From: Hofstenia miamia
Taxonomy: Eukaryota > Xenacoelomorpha > Acoela
Assembly (NCBI GenBank): GCA_004352715.1
Contig: SCFE01000090.1
Coordinates: forward strand, 560,009-624,008
Direction: 5' to 3'
Length of the DNA stretch: 64,000 nucleotides
Made by a program: the position numbers and the translations under genes. Positions 1-13,000 of this stretch are shown one piece after another. The notes under the pieces are model-generated. The model was not told the DNA's origin and ran no database searches. It saw only the letters and a program-made list of their open reading frames with translations. How positions within the stretch are numbered: the first letter of the stretch is position 1; every line of letters starts with the position of its first letter.

Positions 1-1140
1 AACCCCCGGATCTATGAGGTAAAGCAATTAGGACGGTGTACACATCAGAGACCAATTAAATACATTTTCAGACAAAATTTTCCTAATGTGTACGCCTAGC
101 CTAAGAAGCCGCTGTTATCAAAACAACATCTTTTAGAAAGAAAACGTTTGTACAAACAAAAATGTGCAGTAATGTGATTGATAGGCTATTCTCCTGATGT
201 GAATCTAAATTAAAACCCCGGCTGAGGTGGGCCAGGTTGGTACGAGACAATTCATCTGAACATTGGTCTAATGTTATATTTTCAGATGCGTCAAGATTTG
301 AGCTATACTCATCAAAAAGAATGTTGATAAAGAGACCAACTGGACAGAAGTTCAGATTCTTGCCTCAACTTACTCGGGGGACCATGAATTATGGTGGGAA
401 GTTTGTAATGGTATGGGGTGCAATATGGAAGTGTGTTCTTCGCAAGATTGTTCACATCAATGGTTCTCTCCGAAGCTCTCAATATGCTTGGATTCTAGAG
501 TAGGAACTCTTGCCACTCCTTAAAGTGATTCAATATATCAGTCGGATGGTGCTCCATGTCATACCTCAAAAGAAATGAAGAACTTCCTCCACAATAATGG
601 GGTGCTATCCTAGCTGACTGACCTGGCCAATCTCCAGACTTTAACATTATCGAAAATATGTGGAAAGAGGTCAACTATCAAATCGGATAGCATACTCACT
701 GAAGACGAGCTGTGGAGCGCAATAAAGAAAAAATTTTATGCAATTCCCAACAGCTTGCTTCAGTCCCTGATCGCTTTGAAGCTGTTATTCGTAAAGGACA
801 CCCTAGAAAATATTAGAAGAGAGAATTTTGTTGCTAAGTCCTTGTATTGCATCAATTATTAATTTATGTATCTTATTTTGAATTTACTTTTTTCGGATTT
901 GTTCATTTGTTAAAATTTTTTTCAGGTGGCCAAATACATTTTTCCAATACAAGTTTTCTAATTTTGATTAAAAATTAATAGCCAATTGTTATTCTACATA
1001 TTTTATGGTATTAGACATACAGATTTTCCTTTCTCAATCAAAGTAACAATTGTTTATAATCTTCAACACACTCTATCCAATGAATGTTCATTATTTATTC
1101 AAAATAGCAAAGTGGTCGAATACATATTTCAAGTACTGTA
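1..1140 (+). mobile_element. Tc1-like DNA transposon, degenerate copy cut by the window edge
   Basis: The transposase reads on the plus strand but is broken. Bases 237-503 hold the first catalytic Asp region (IFSDASRFELYSSKR), 530-680 the second ([13 protein letters not shown]) and the Glu region, with stops and frameshifts between. The right end, AAGTGGTCGAATACATATTTCAAGTACTG ending near 1,139, matches the copy at 55.6 kb. The left end lies beyond the window. The triad is not in one frame, so it is not expected to be active. Confidence 0.85.
237..503 (+). pseudogene. Tc1 transposase fragment
   Basis: This 88-codon open stretch matches the middle of a Tc1-family transposase: [20 protein letters not shown], then TRGTMNYGGKFVMVWG. 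The usual FSDESRF reads FSDASRF here, replacing the Glu beside the catalytic Asp. It is a piece of the surrounding degenerate element. Confidence 0.8.
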
Positions 1141-1142
1141 TT

Positions 1143-3912
1143 TCGTTCCATGCTTCGCCGAATTAAAAGTGTCATAAAATTGGGGACAGCCAAATTCATA
1201 TTAGTTCTTTATATCATCCAATGCTAAGTTGATGATCTGTCCCGTTTCTATATATTAGGGTGTATATTTTTGTTTTAAAAATAATAATTTTGATTTGTGT
1301 TTTCCCTAGAGCATACCTGCAAATACAGAGTAAACTTAAATCGAATTTCCCAGAAAAAAGATTTTAAAGGTAACCAATTCTCACAGATAGAAAAATCGAT
1401 AGTTGCGATAATATCGCCGATTATGGCTTTCTTGATGATCGATCTTACACGCTTTATTCTAGTTCTAGATAACGACATTTTTAGTAACTCTCGTAACTAA
1501 ATATTTCTTTTAATTCTGTAAAAAAAATAAGAATGGGAAAATTGAGGACAACAATAAAGATTCTATAATATTTATGCGCATAGGTTTGTTCAAAAAATTA
1601 CAAAATTTTAACCTACAAATTGAAATCATGCTCACAACAATTATAAGTGATATGCATTGTGATGAGTCATTCCTTGCAAGAATAACACATACACATATAG
1701 AATATATGTAGTCTCCTAAATTAGCGATTAAATATAATAGCAATTGAATATGGTATTGTGGGAACTCGCATAACATCGTCCCTTCTAACAGAAAACGTCT
1801 ATTAAAATGAATTTAGAATCTTAATTTGCTGTCTGCTCAGACGAATGTTTGCCAATTGTTTGAAGACTTAAGTAGAGTTAAGTGCCATGTGATGTGTTAT
1901 CCATCAATGCAAGCTTAATGACTTGATTACCTTCTTCAATTGTCATTCACTCAACATCTGCTAACATTAGAAATTTGACATTCAAAATCGAGCCTTGATA
2001 GATTAGTGTTCCAGCAGTAATAAACAAACAAACAATTAAGCGTCTGAGATCTTAAAGAGATAACTTTTTATCATAGTCGTAACTTTTTCATTGTTTATAT
2101 CGAATTCAAATTTCAAACATTCGCTGTTATGACTTCACAGAAACAAACAACGATTGGTCCCATTTTTTGTTTTGCAAATTATGAAAAGCTAATAAAATGG
2201 TACAAAGCAATGTTAAGATTCAGTTTTTGGGTCTGCTATACATTTATTAAACATGAATATCTTAGTTCGAAAATAGCGGCCTAAAATAAGTGGAGTAACG
2301 CTTCATTTCAAATCAAACTTTAAATCCTCAGATCCAAAAAATCCAAAATATTTCCATACGTACGTGTGACTAAACAAATTTGGTATCTGAGTTTGACAAC
2401 CTGGTTTATAGGTTTGCCGTTGTGCGAGTTTTTTTCACATAACCAAAACAAGACAACAGCAAAAATCTGTTGTGTCACACAACATACGCAACATAACACA
2501 TCAAAGCAATAATTTACAAAACTCTTATAATTATGGAAAACTTGTTTATATTAGAGTATAACATTTATATGAGCATACTGGAAGTCAAAATATCAGTGAA
2601 AATTATTATAACATGTAAGAATATCTACCTGTTTTTTGTATGATCGCAATAAGAAAATGTTTAACAATCATAAAACGCTTTGCCATTCTTTCTTAAATTA
2701 AAGGTTTTTATTTTAATTAGCAGAATATAGTTTCTCTTGCATTTAAATGCACTCCATCTATAATCTGCTGAATGTATTAAAAATCAAAATTTTATATGAC
2801 CACCGAAATTGCCTTTCTTGTAAAATACCATATTAAAGAAGGAAAAGAGTATAAATAAAATTTTGGTTGGTTCAAACTCTCGTTAGCCTTGAAAAATCTG
2901 CCACCACCTCAGTCTAGTTCAGAAAAGCTATTATCAATAAAAAGAAATAAATAAATATTATTTAAGAATATTCATCAGGTACAATGCAATGAAACAAATT
3001 AGCAAGGGTCTAAATAAACAAGAGATTTTCGTTTCTAACAACAACTAAACGAAGGTACTAATAGCACTTCGTAGTAACAAAGGTGGGAAGCCCACAAGAG
3101 CTAGTCTCAGAAGATTGAAAAAGAATTAGGCAAATCCAGTTTAGGTTAGTTAAAAGTTCAATATTAAGCCTAGATGTTACACATAAACATATATTTGTAT
3201 AAAAATGTGAACCAACACATTTCATCTAGTTTAAATTTATTGAACACCAGACCAGCCAAGCCCCAGAATTTCAGTGAAAATTCAAGACGAACCCAACCCA
3301 TAAGTACACAAGAGCATTTATATCTCTACTAAGACCCTAGCAATAGAAATGTATTAAACTCTTTTTTAATACAATAGAATAACTAAATTAAGAAGCAATG
3401 CAATATTTTGTTAATTTGAAAATTTGTTAAAATATTGGCTTTAAAATTTAGATTTCATGTCTAAGCTAATGAAAATAACTGCGTCCTAATTCAGAAAAAG
3501 TATTTTAGACTTGTTAGTTTTTAAGCACATTGTACGATCACATTCAAATAAAAAAATCATAATATAGGGACTTGAATTTTTAGGATAATGGCAACATTTT
3601 AAACTTATTGACTCTTGATTTTTATGCTCCACAGATCATGTTGTGCTGTGTACAAAACAAATTTAAAATTCTACACAAAACCACACACAATGGCAAGTAT
3701 ACTAGTTTGTGAACATTCATATCTGGTAATGAAATTTTCACCCGATTCCAAATATACTCTGTGATATACCATTCGTTTTCTTGTTAATGATATGAGATGA
3801 GGAAACTATAGGTTTGTCAACATAAATGAACATTTGGTATAAAAGCGTTCACACTTGAGTTTTACATACAAACAACTGCACGAGCTATTCGAATGCGTTT
3901 TTAAAATCAAAC
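1143..3912. other. Non-coding sequence 3' of the last seen channel exon
   Basis: No exon for the channel's C-terminal tail and no repeat was recognised. The DNA is uniformly AT-rich with no open frame of convincing composition. It is probably intron leading to tail exons beyond the left edge. Confidence 0.6.
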
Positions 3913-4068
3913 CTCCAAATGCTTCATTAATACAGCCACCACCACATTCACCAACACGAATTGAGCCATAAGAACGAAAATGACAAAGTAGAGTGGAGCA
4001 ATAAGCACCGAGACGCAACAGTTAACTTCACAATCCGGTGAGTCATCGCATTTGTTACTTAGAGTATC
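3913..4068 (-). CDS. Ca-alpha1T: Cav3 exon 34 (last seen): repeat IV S6
   Basis: It encodes [40 protein letters not shown] and [12 protein letters not shown]. The [17 protein letters not shown] block is the conserved inner gate of repeat IV. Acceptor TTTAG, donor GTTTGA, phase 0 both ends. The protein must continue into a cytoplasmic tail, but no exon for it was seen between 1 and 3,912. Confidence 0.96.
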
Positions 4069-7000
4069 CTAAACAGAAGCAACCAAATCTCAGTTTACTA
4101 AAAATTTTTAAAAAATCATTCAGACTCCAACATTTCTGATGAACCGGTTGCAAGCATAACCCAGTGACATGTGGTGAACTCGAATTAAAAAATTTAGATA
4201 ACAGTATTTTTAATGAAAAATTTAAATTTCATGTTTGGTTGAGCCTTGACCCTCTTTTCACTTGAGCAACTTTCTTAAAATTTTGAATGTGGAAAAGGAA
4301 TTAATAAAAAATTTATCTAACCCTTTGATCCGGTTTCTTCCTGCTTTTATTTAGAAAAATGATCCGATATATATATATATATATATATATATAGATAGAT
4401 AGATAGATTTATATTAGCTACAATGAAACCGAATTTGATTAGCGACCTGTCTAGTGTCCTTGAGTTTAGCCTGTATGCAATATATAATTGAAAATAGTGG
4501 AATAAATGTCTATGCTCGTATGATAAAAATCAAAATCTTAGATTTGAAATTAGAGATGCTTAATTGATAATTATTTGGAAATGTCACAAAATAAAAAGGA
4601 CATTTGAATCTTATGTGCGAAGAAACAATACAATCTAACAGATGAAATTAAATTGATGGATTTCGATGCAAAACAATCCACAATGTTAAAAAGTAAGAAG
4701 TAAAGATAAAGTATAAGACAAATTTCAACAAAGCTATAATCACATTCATTCTAAACTATGAAATTTTACTACCAAAAATATTAATGGGAGTTTAAAAAGT
4801 GCATTAATTAACCAAAATTATCACTAAATTTTAAAAGTAAAGAATGATTGACAATCAATTCGATGAACTAGTTTAAAACTGCTTTTACAAAAGTATGTCT
4901 CATTCTTCCATTTTTGGAATAAATTGGACATGATGGTATGTGAAATAAATCCTATAGAATTTTGCTTACTCAATTGCAAAATTACAAATATTTTTGCATT
5001 TCAATGACAATGAGAACAAAGTTGTGAGGAACTAATTATTTGACAATTATTCATTTTTGTGTTTTGATTTCATTTTTCTCACGCTTAATGACTTATTCCA
5101 TAAGTCAATATTTATCCCTATACATATATTATTAGGCTTAAGAATGCGGATGACTTTTTAATTATTCTCCAATTGTAAAGGGGGCGGGGGCTGAATCAGA
5201 TTGGAGGAAATGGGTCCCACTTGTTACGACCCGCTTAAAAATCACCCTCAACACGCGACTCAACCCAACCTGCCAAACACTAACCCCCGAACCGACCCCG
5301 ATCAAAGAAAGACTACTAGTATAATACAGACAAAATGTTTTAAAATAAAAGTTAAGTTATTCCTTAAATCTGTTAGTGTTTTTTCATGATAGCGATTATA
5401 AATTACCAGGTCGACCCATTTCTCACCCGGTCTGAAACCTTCCGACCAACTCCTCCTGAAATACACACCTGGCTCTTAGTCTTTAGCTATACTTGACATT
5501 CTGCGAATTGTTATACTGTATGCGGATACTATGGCTATGCTTAATTCATATACTTTTTGCAATCGATGGCTCTTAGGAAGTTATAGTTATAAAAATGCAA
5601 AAGAAAGTGTGGAGGTTTACCTTCATAATTCCGTTCCAATTGTCCCCTGTAGCTATGCGGAACAATGTGAGATATGCGACACCAAAGTTTTTGAAGGTAG
5701 CATGCCTACTGAGACCTTCACAAGGACGACTTTCATTGCATTCTATTCTCCCGAAAAGCTCAACACCAAGAGCAGCGAAGATGTAGAACATAAGAAAAAA
5801 CAGTAGGGCCAGATTACCAACCTAAATTTTTAGATCTTCGCTTGAGCCGTTAACTATGTGTCATGCATGAAACTGTGATCTAATTGCGCATGCAATAACC
5901 TGAGGTAGCGCTTGCATAACAGTGTCCAGCAATTGGCGAACACCTTTCGCCATTTTCAACAGCTTAAAAACCCGCGCGATTCGAAACACTCTCATCACTC
6001 GAATGATTGTTGGATTAATTGGAAGAAACTTGGTGTCCATCTCCTCTAGAACGATTCCCACAATCGAAAGGATAACGATCGTGATGTCCAACTGATTCCA
6101 TCTAAATGACTGCTCAAATATATCTTTTTAAATGTTGAACATTTGCCAAAAAATTCTAGAGGATATGCATACGAAAAATATATCATTATAATGTACAGGC
6201 TTCTATACCTATCTTAAGGTCAAAGTCACTAATGTTTCTAGATGCGGAACGGTAATGATCTTGAAATCATAGACACTATGCAATGGATCTACTTGTTTAA
6301 ATGTGTTTATAAAGGAAGGAGTTTGGATAAAATGAACTTTTTTTGGAAAAAGTTGTAAGAAGAATAACCGCACCAACGTACGGAATAGAATAGAGAAAAT
6401 AAAATAGAATAATTTGGTTGAACATGAAAGCCTTTCAAGTTACACTTGAAAAGTATTCAAGACTTAGTTAACATCGTCGAGATGCTTTAATGGATTTCTT
6501 AATCTTTATTATTCATTTTAATAAAGTTGTTCAGTATTTAAAAAGATATTTTATTCAAAAGCACTAATTTATTGTCGAATAACTTTGAGAGAACGCAAAA
6601 TCCATATTTCAGCAAAATTCATTTTGTAAAGTTGAGATAAGTGTACACTGAGAACGCTAACTGTTTGAAAAAAATTAAAAGCTTTACCGTTCAGAAAAAA
6701 ATCTTTTAAGACCAAGCGAGAATATTTTCAAGGCCGCCTCCATGATAAAAACAGCTGTGAAGAAGTAATTGAAAATCTTCAAAGACTGGACCAGTTCCTA
6801 AATTATATTATCAAGGAAAACGATTAATTCAACCGTTAAATTATTTCGAAAGATTTACTTCATGTGTAAATATTTCTCCTTAATTAAAGTAAAATTAAAA
6901 TTCAGTGCAACACAAAGCAATTCCAATAACACAAGAAACTAGAGTTCAAGTGTGTATCAAGGCTTAAGTCAATTCAAAAACAATTCAGCAAATCTTCCAC

Positions 7001-10000
7001 CCAGGCCAACCTGCATGTCGATCTGCAGGTCGAGATCAAAAATTAATAAAATTAACAGTATAATAAAAATTGTGCAAATAAATAATATATAATAATAAAT
7101 ATTGCTTTGATAAGTAGTGTTTTCTGATATTTCAATATTTTGATGTGATGACTATCATCCATATTTAATTACCTTGGCGTAACATCGTTTTTAGAAAAAA
7201 GTTCAGTAACCTAAAATATATTAGAAGTTCTGAAAATATTTTTAGTTTAAATCCTAGACATAACTATATAAATGAACTTCCTATTACATCAAAAATCCCT
7301 AAAGTTCACATTTTTGGTAAAATTTATGCTTAAATTTCGTTCAATATATATTCATAATGAAGATTGCCAAAAGGAAAACTTTTACAAAAAAAGTCTTTAA
7401 ACGTATAAAACAATGTTTTTTGCTCGTAGACCTCGTCACTTCAAGGCATTAAAATTTTGCTGTAGATAGCTGTAGTAACACGCATTTATGTAAACAAAAC
7501 CCAAACTGCTATTTCTTAGTTTAGAAAGCCGGTTATAAAATTATGAATGGACAAATCTCAAAAATGATTTTCCATACGTTCCAAAAATTTCTTTATAAAT
7601 GTGAAAAGGCATTAATAAAACATTGAAAAAATCATATGTATAAAACACTGTCTTTGTCTTAATAAGTGTTTAAGGCAACCCATTTTTTAAAAAGGCCAAC
7701 TCTGTTCATAGAACAGTCGTGGGGGCATGAGCCTTTTATGGAGTCTGAGATAAACTACATACTTGCTTTCTTGTTGTTCATTATGGGAGACGCTACAGCT
7801 TCCTTCAGTAGATTTATTAAAAATATGTAACTAATGAATTCTGAATAATACACTGTGTGACTGCTATCTATTTAATATTTCAGTAAATTATTCAAAGTTC
7901 ATTTTTAAAGGAAAAAATCGCTAATTACAAATCAATTTTTTCCAATCCTTCTTTAAATATCAAAGTTGTCTACGAGTGACATACTTTTGCTGAATACTCA
8001 ATGTTGATAAAACAATGCATAATGAGTAATCGTTCTCAATGAAGACAGGTACTTAGCAAAGCTTTGCCATTTAGGCATTAATGCGAAACATTTAGTCTCC
8101 TCATTGCATTAATATTGTAAAATATTTGAAAAGAGTTTTAGCAAAGACAAGAAAACATGCGAAATTCAACACCATATTTGAAAATGTTTGAAATGAAAAC
8201 GAGGGACACGAAGGAGGTTAAGGGAAAAGAGCTAAACAAGTATGCGTCTATAAAATAAAGGTCTGCATAATTAAAAACAAATAAGTTGCTGGCAGACTTC
8301 TATATAATAAAAATATTTATAACTAGAATTAAGCATTGTTTTATGACCAAAATGGAGCTCTGCTACATGGAAGAGGGAGGGCTCTGACTGTGTTCTCACA
8401 ATAAATCTAAAATAAAATCTGTGTAAAAATCATATTCAATAAATTGGAGGGATATAAAATTCCAAGATGTATTCAGAAAAAATTATTTGTATATTTACTA
8501 TACAACGATGTCTAAAAAGAGCTAGTTTGTGGGTGACAAAAATGAGGAATTACATTTACTTCCTTGTTATGATGATAAAAATTCCTGAAGTATAAAATGC
8601 TAATTTCTTTCATTGAAAAATCCGACTTTTTTCCATGGCTAGTGATAAGGAGTTTTAAAAGCTCTTGGCAGCAACAGCTAGCCTAGACTATTATATTTTC
8701 TTCAAGTAACCTTAGGCGTGACAGTATCTGGAGACAATGATACTATTCTGTGGTGTTTTAAGATTTTAGATAATTCCGTGAGTTCATGAATTAGAGCATT
8801 TAAACATTTTATGCATAAACCATCACACATTGTAAAAAATTTTTGGGCATTTTGTTAGGATTCAATATCAATTCTAAATGCAAGTATCAATTTTAAATGC
8901 ACAATTGCTCATAGGCTAAACTGCATTCTCATGTGCTTGTTAAGCAAAGTTTACTAATCCTCATATACTTAAGATATTGAAATCTTTCTTTTTTAAAAGA
9001 ATATAAGTTAATGAGAGTGCAGTAAAACTAAACCTGTAATTCCAACAATAGTATTATGCACATTTATATGCAGGTAATAAGGACATTTAAATTAAGTTAA
9101 TCTTAAAATCACATATATACTAAAAAATCAACNCTATCTATTTAATATTTCAGTAAATTATTCAAAGTTCATTTTTAAAGGAAAAAATCGCTAATTACAA
9201 ATCAATTTTTTCCAATCCTTCTTTAAATATCAAAGTTGTCTACGAGTGACATACTTTTGCTGAATACTCAATGTTGATAAAACAATGCATAATGAGTAAT
9301 CGTTCTCAATGAAGACAGGTACTTAGCAAAGCTTTGCCATTTAGGCATTAATGCGAAACATTTAGTCTCCTCATTGCATTAATTTTGTAAAATATTTGAA
9401 AAGAGTTTTAGCAAAGACAAGAAAACATGCGAAATTCAACACTATATTTGAAAATGCTTGAAATGAAAACGAGAGACACGAAGGAGGTTAAGGGAAAAGA
9501 GCTAAACAAGTATGCGTCTATAAAATAAAGGTCTGCATAATTAAAAACAAATAAGTTGCTGGCAGACTTCTATATAATAAAAATATTTATAACTAGAATT
9601 AAGCATTGTTTTATGTGTATAAGAGACAGCTGCTACATGGAAGAGGGAGGGCTCTGACTGTGTTCTCACAATAAATCTAAAATAAAATCTGTGTAAAAAT
9701 CATATTCAATAAATTGGAGGGATATAAAATTCCAAGATGTAATCAGAAAAAATTATTTGTAAATTTACTATATAACGATGTCTAAAAAGAGCTAGTTTGT
9801 GGGTGACAAAAATGAGGAATTCGTAAAAAGTTTTTGTAGAATTAAGCGAAATATCAAGACAAAAATTTTCCATGCATATTTCTTCAAATATAACCTGAGT
9901 TAATTCATTTACGCAAACTATTAAAACGGGAACTATTAACCAAAAATTTATTTTTAGAAAAAACGATGCTAAAAAAAAATTTGATAGCCAACCTATGATT

Positions 10001-13000
10001 GCTAATTAAATTCTTTCACATTATGTGTACTTAAACTACTACAGAATCTGATTATACAAAAATTTTGCACGTTTATGAACATAAAGAGCAAATGATCATT
10101 TACCGAACAAATAAAAAATAATATATGTATATATTTACAGAATTAAAGCAAATAAAAATAAAAAATTTAATAATTGGATTGTGGATAATAATAAACTTGG
10201 AAATGCTTGGATATTGACACATCTATGATTACATTTACTTCCTTGTTATGATGATAAAAATTCCTGAAGTATAAAATGTTAATTTCTTTCATTGAAAAAT
10301 CCGACTTTTTTCCATGGCTAGTGATAAGGAGTTTTAAAAGCTCTTGGCAGCAACAGCTAGCCTAGACTATTATATTTTCTTCAAGTAACCTTAGGCGTGA
10401 CAGTATCTGGAGACAATGATACTATTCTGTGGTGTTTTAAGATTTTAGATAATTCCGTGAGTTCATGAATTAGAGCATTTAAACATTTTATGCATAAACC
10501 ATCACACATTGTAAAAAATTTTTGGGCATTTTGTTAGGATTCAATATCAATTCTAAATGCAAGTAGCATTTTGACGGGGTCAATTGCTCATAGGCTAAAC
10601 TGCATTCTCATTTGCTTGTTAAGCAAAGTTTACTAATCCTCATATACTTAAGATATTGAAATCTTTCTTTTTTAAAAGAATCTAAGTTAATGAGAGTGCA
10701 GTAAAACTAAACCTGTAATTCCAACAATAGTATTATGCACATTTATATGCAGGTAATAAGGACATTTAAATTAAGTTAATCTTAAAATCACATATATACT
10801 AAAAAATCAACTAGTATCGAATATATAATGAGGATAACTTCTATAATCTTTCCCTTAAAGCGTTGACATATATTAAAAAATCACAGTATGCCTTGCAATG
10901 AAAAAATTAACTCACAAATGGCATTTCATAATGTTCTAAAGCCATCGTAATAACATTTGCTCCGATCACTCCAGCGATGGCTAAATCAAAATAAGCACTC
11001 TGTACGAGATTATGAGTAAACAGACGAATGGGGCCATAATCCTCGTAGTACGGCTTCCGCGCTGCTTCTAAAATACAGGTTTACAATGTGAACAGGATAG
11101 AATGGATTGAGAAGACAGTCCAGTTTAAAAGCTTTTACCAGGTTGTACAGTTTGAAAGAAAAATGCAAAATTGATACACAGAACACAAGCGAAAGAAATT
11201 TCTTCAACGTTTTGCGTAAACTAAACAGTTACTGAGTGTGAAAATAATTTAGAAACTTTCAAGCACACATTTTAAGAATAATGTAATCCAAGTCGCAGAT
11301 AGAAATTTTAAGATTTGATGTACACATGCTAATGTTATATTATTCTGTAATTTCGATATTAAAAATGACATGCAATAAGTAGATATTATTAGAATCTTTG
11401 TGAACAACATAGGCAGAGGTCTACGTAATCCAAATGGTACAAGTAGGCCATTATTTTTTGGTTCGGCTCGGAAGTTTTTCAAAAATTTGCCTGGACTGCA
11501 ATAAACAATCAGTATGTTACCAGAAACAGGCACTAAAACAAGAAAAATAGAAAAACAACAAAATCACCATTAATTAAATATCTGGAATAGCTTGATTATA
11601 AGCTGCATAAGAAACTGGAAATGACTTCAAATATAGTTTTCCACATTTAATTATTTGTTGCCTGGCCCATCCCTCACAGGCCACATGAATATACGTTAGA
11701 ATTGGCCAAACCAAGATAGACCGGGTCAGCCTACAGTCCGCGCAACCTAGGATCGCACTGATTGCAATTTAAGTTAATGCAAAATAGAATAAGTTCCACA
11801 AACTTCAATATATATACATAAGGGGTTCTAGTGAATTGTAGTAGATAATGTCACATGTCGCTTCAAATAAATAAGGCGATTTCTTTATTTTGCATTAATA
11901 GAGTTCTTAGAATTCCTACTTATTATGAAATTCATGTAATTAAATAAACAAAATTTATGTATAAATTGGATCACATTAAAAGGAGTTTAACTCTGGACTA
12001 CATCCTCTCAAACCTGAAGACGCCATCATCGTACTTCTTCTTTTGCGCGCAATCTTCTGTGCTAACAAACGTGCTTTGTAAGCGGCTTCTTCTGCTTGTT
12101 GTTGTGCTCTGACTTTATGAAAATTTTCAACTACAACTCCAACAAACATATTCAGTACAAAAAACCCCACCAGTAAAAGAAAAGACAAAAAGTAGATGAT
12201 CCGCCATTCATTATAATTCTTTATTGGCTAAATGCATACTGTTAGATTTTAGTAATTGATTGAATTCAATAACATAAATGCTTGGAACAAATTAATCGTT
12301 TTACCCCTAAATACCTCTCTTATTAACTAAAAGAACGTTGCAAAAATTTCGTTTTGCATTTAATTCTGAAGAATTCCTACAAAAAAATCAATTATTTTTA
12401 AAATTGCTGTTCTGAAGAAGTGTGCAAGCAGGAATGTAAATCTATAAATAATGTCTTCCATCTCTAAATATTACAGCACCTGCCAATAAGTTGAAATCTG
12501 TTCTATTATATTATATATATATTATTACATAATATTACCTACTTCATTACTCATAAATTAATTCATAAATTAATTATTATGTAATAAGATCATATGTACA
12601 CAAAATAGATTTCAATAATGTTTTAAAGGACTAGTTTCTTAAATGTATGAATTCTTAAATAGTAAAGAGAATAAACATAGAATTTGAATTATGTAGAAAA
12701 AAATTTATTTTTTAAACAGCCTACTTGTTTGTCAACGCCAACTGCATCCAGGCCGTTGTACATGATAGAAACCCATCCATCTTTAGAAGAAAGAACAAAA
12801 AGAGCCATTAATGCCTAAATATAATATTCCCCTTAAAATAAAAAAAGTAATTCCCACATGCAACATTCTTCAATCAATTTATCGAATTTACATTCAATGC
12901 AATGACGATAAAATCTGAAACAATTTTGTTCAAAATTTTACAGCAAATAACTGGGTGTTGAAAACTTACCTGTCCAAGATCGTCAAAGTTATACTTATGA

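Larger units (their letters stand above)
6798..10915. other. Intron 30, inflated by a duplicated segment
   Basis: This is the intron between the repeat IV S1 and S2 exons. It contains the 7,864-9,132 and 9,134-10,811 copies described separately. If those are one locus assembled twice, the true intron is about 1.3-1.7 kb shorter than shown. No other element was recognised. Confidence 0.7.

Noticed and set aside
1275-1776. Overlapping small open frames on both strands
   Set aside because: AT-rich, no recognisable domain, no splice context.
3806-4018. 70-codon minus-strand open frame
   Set aside because: Wrong frame over exon 34; the neighbouring frame gives the conserved repeat IV S6.
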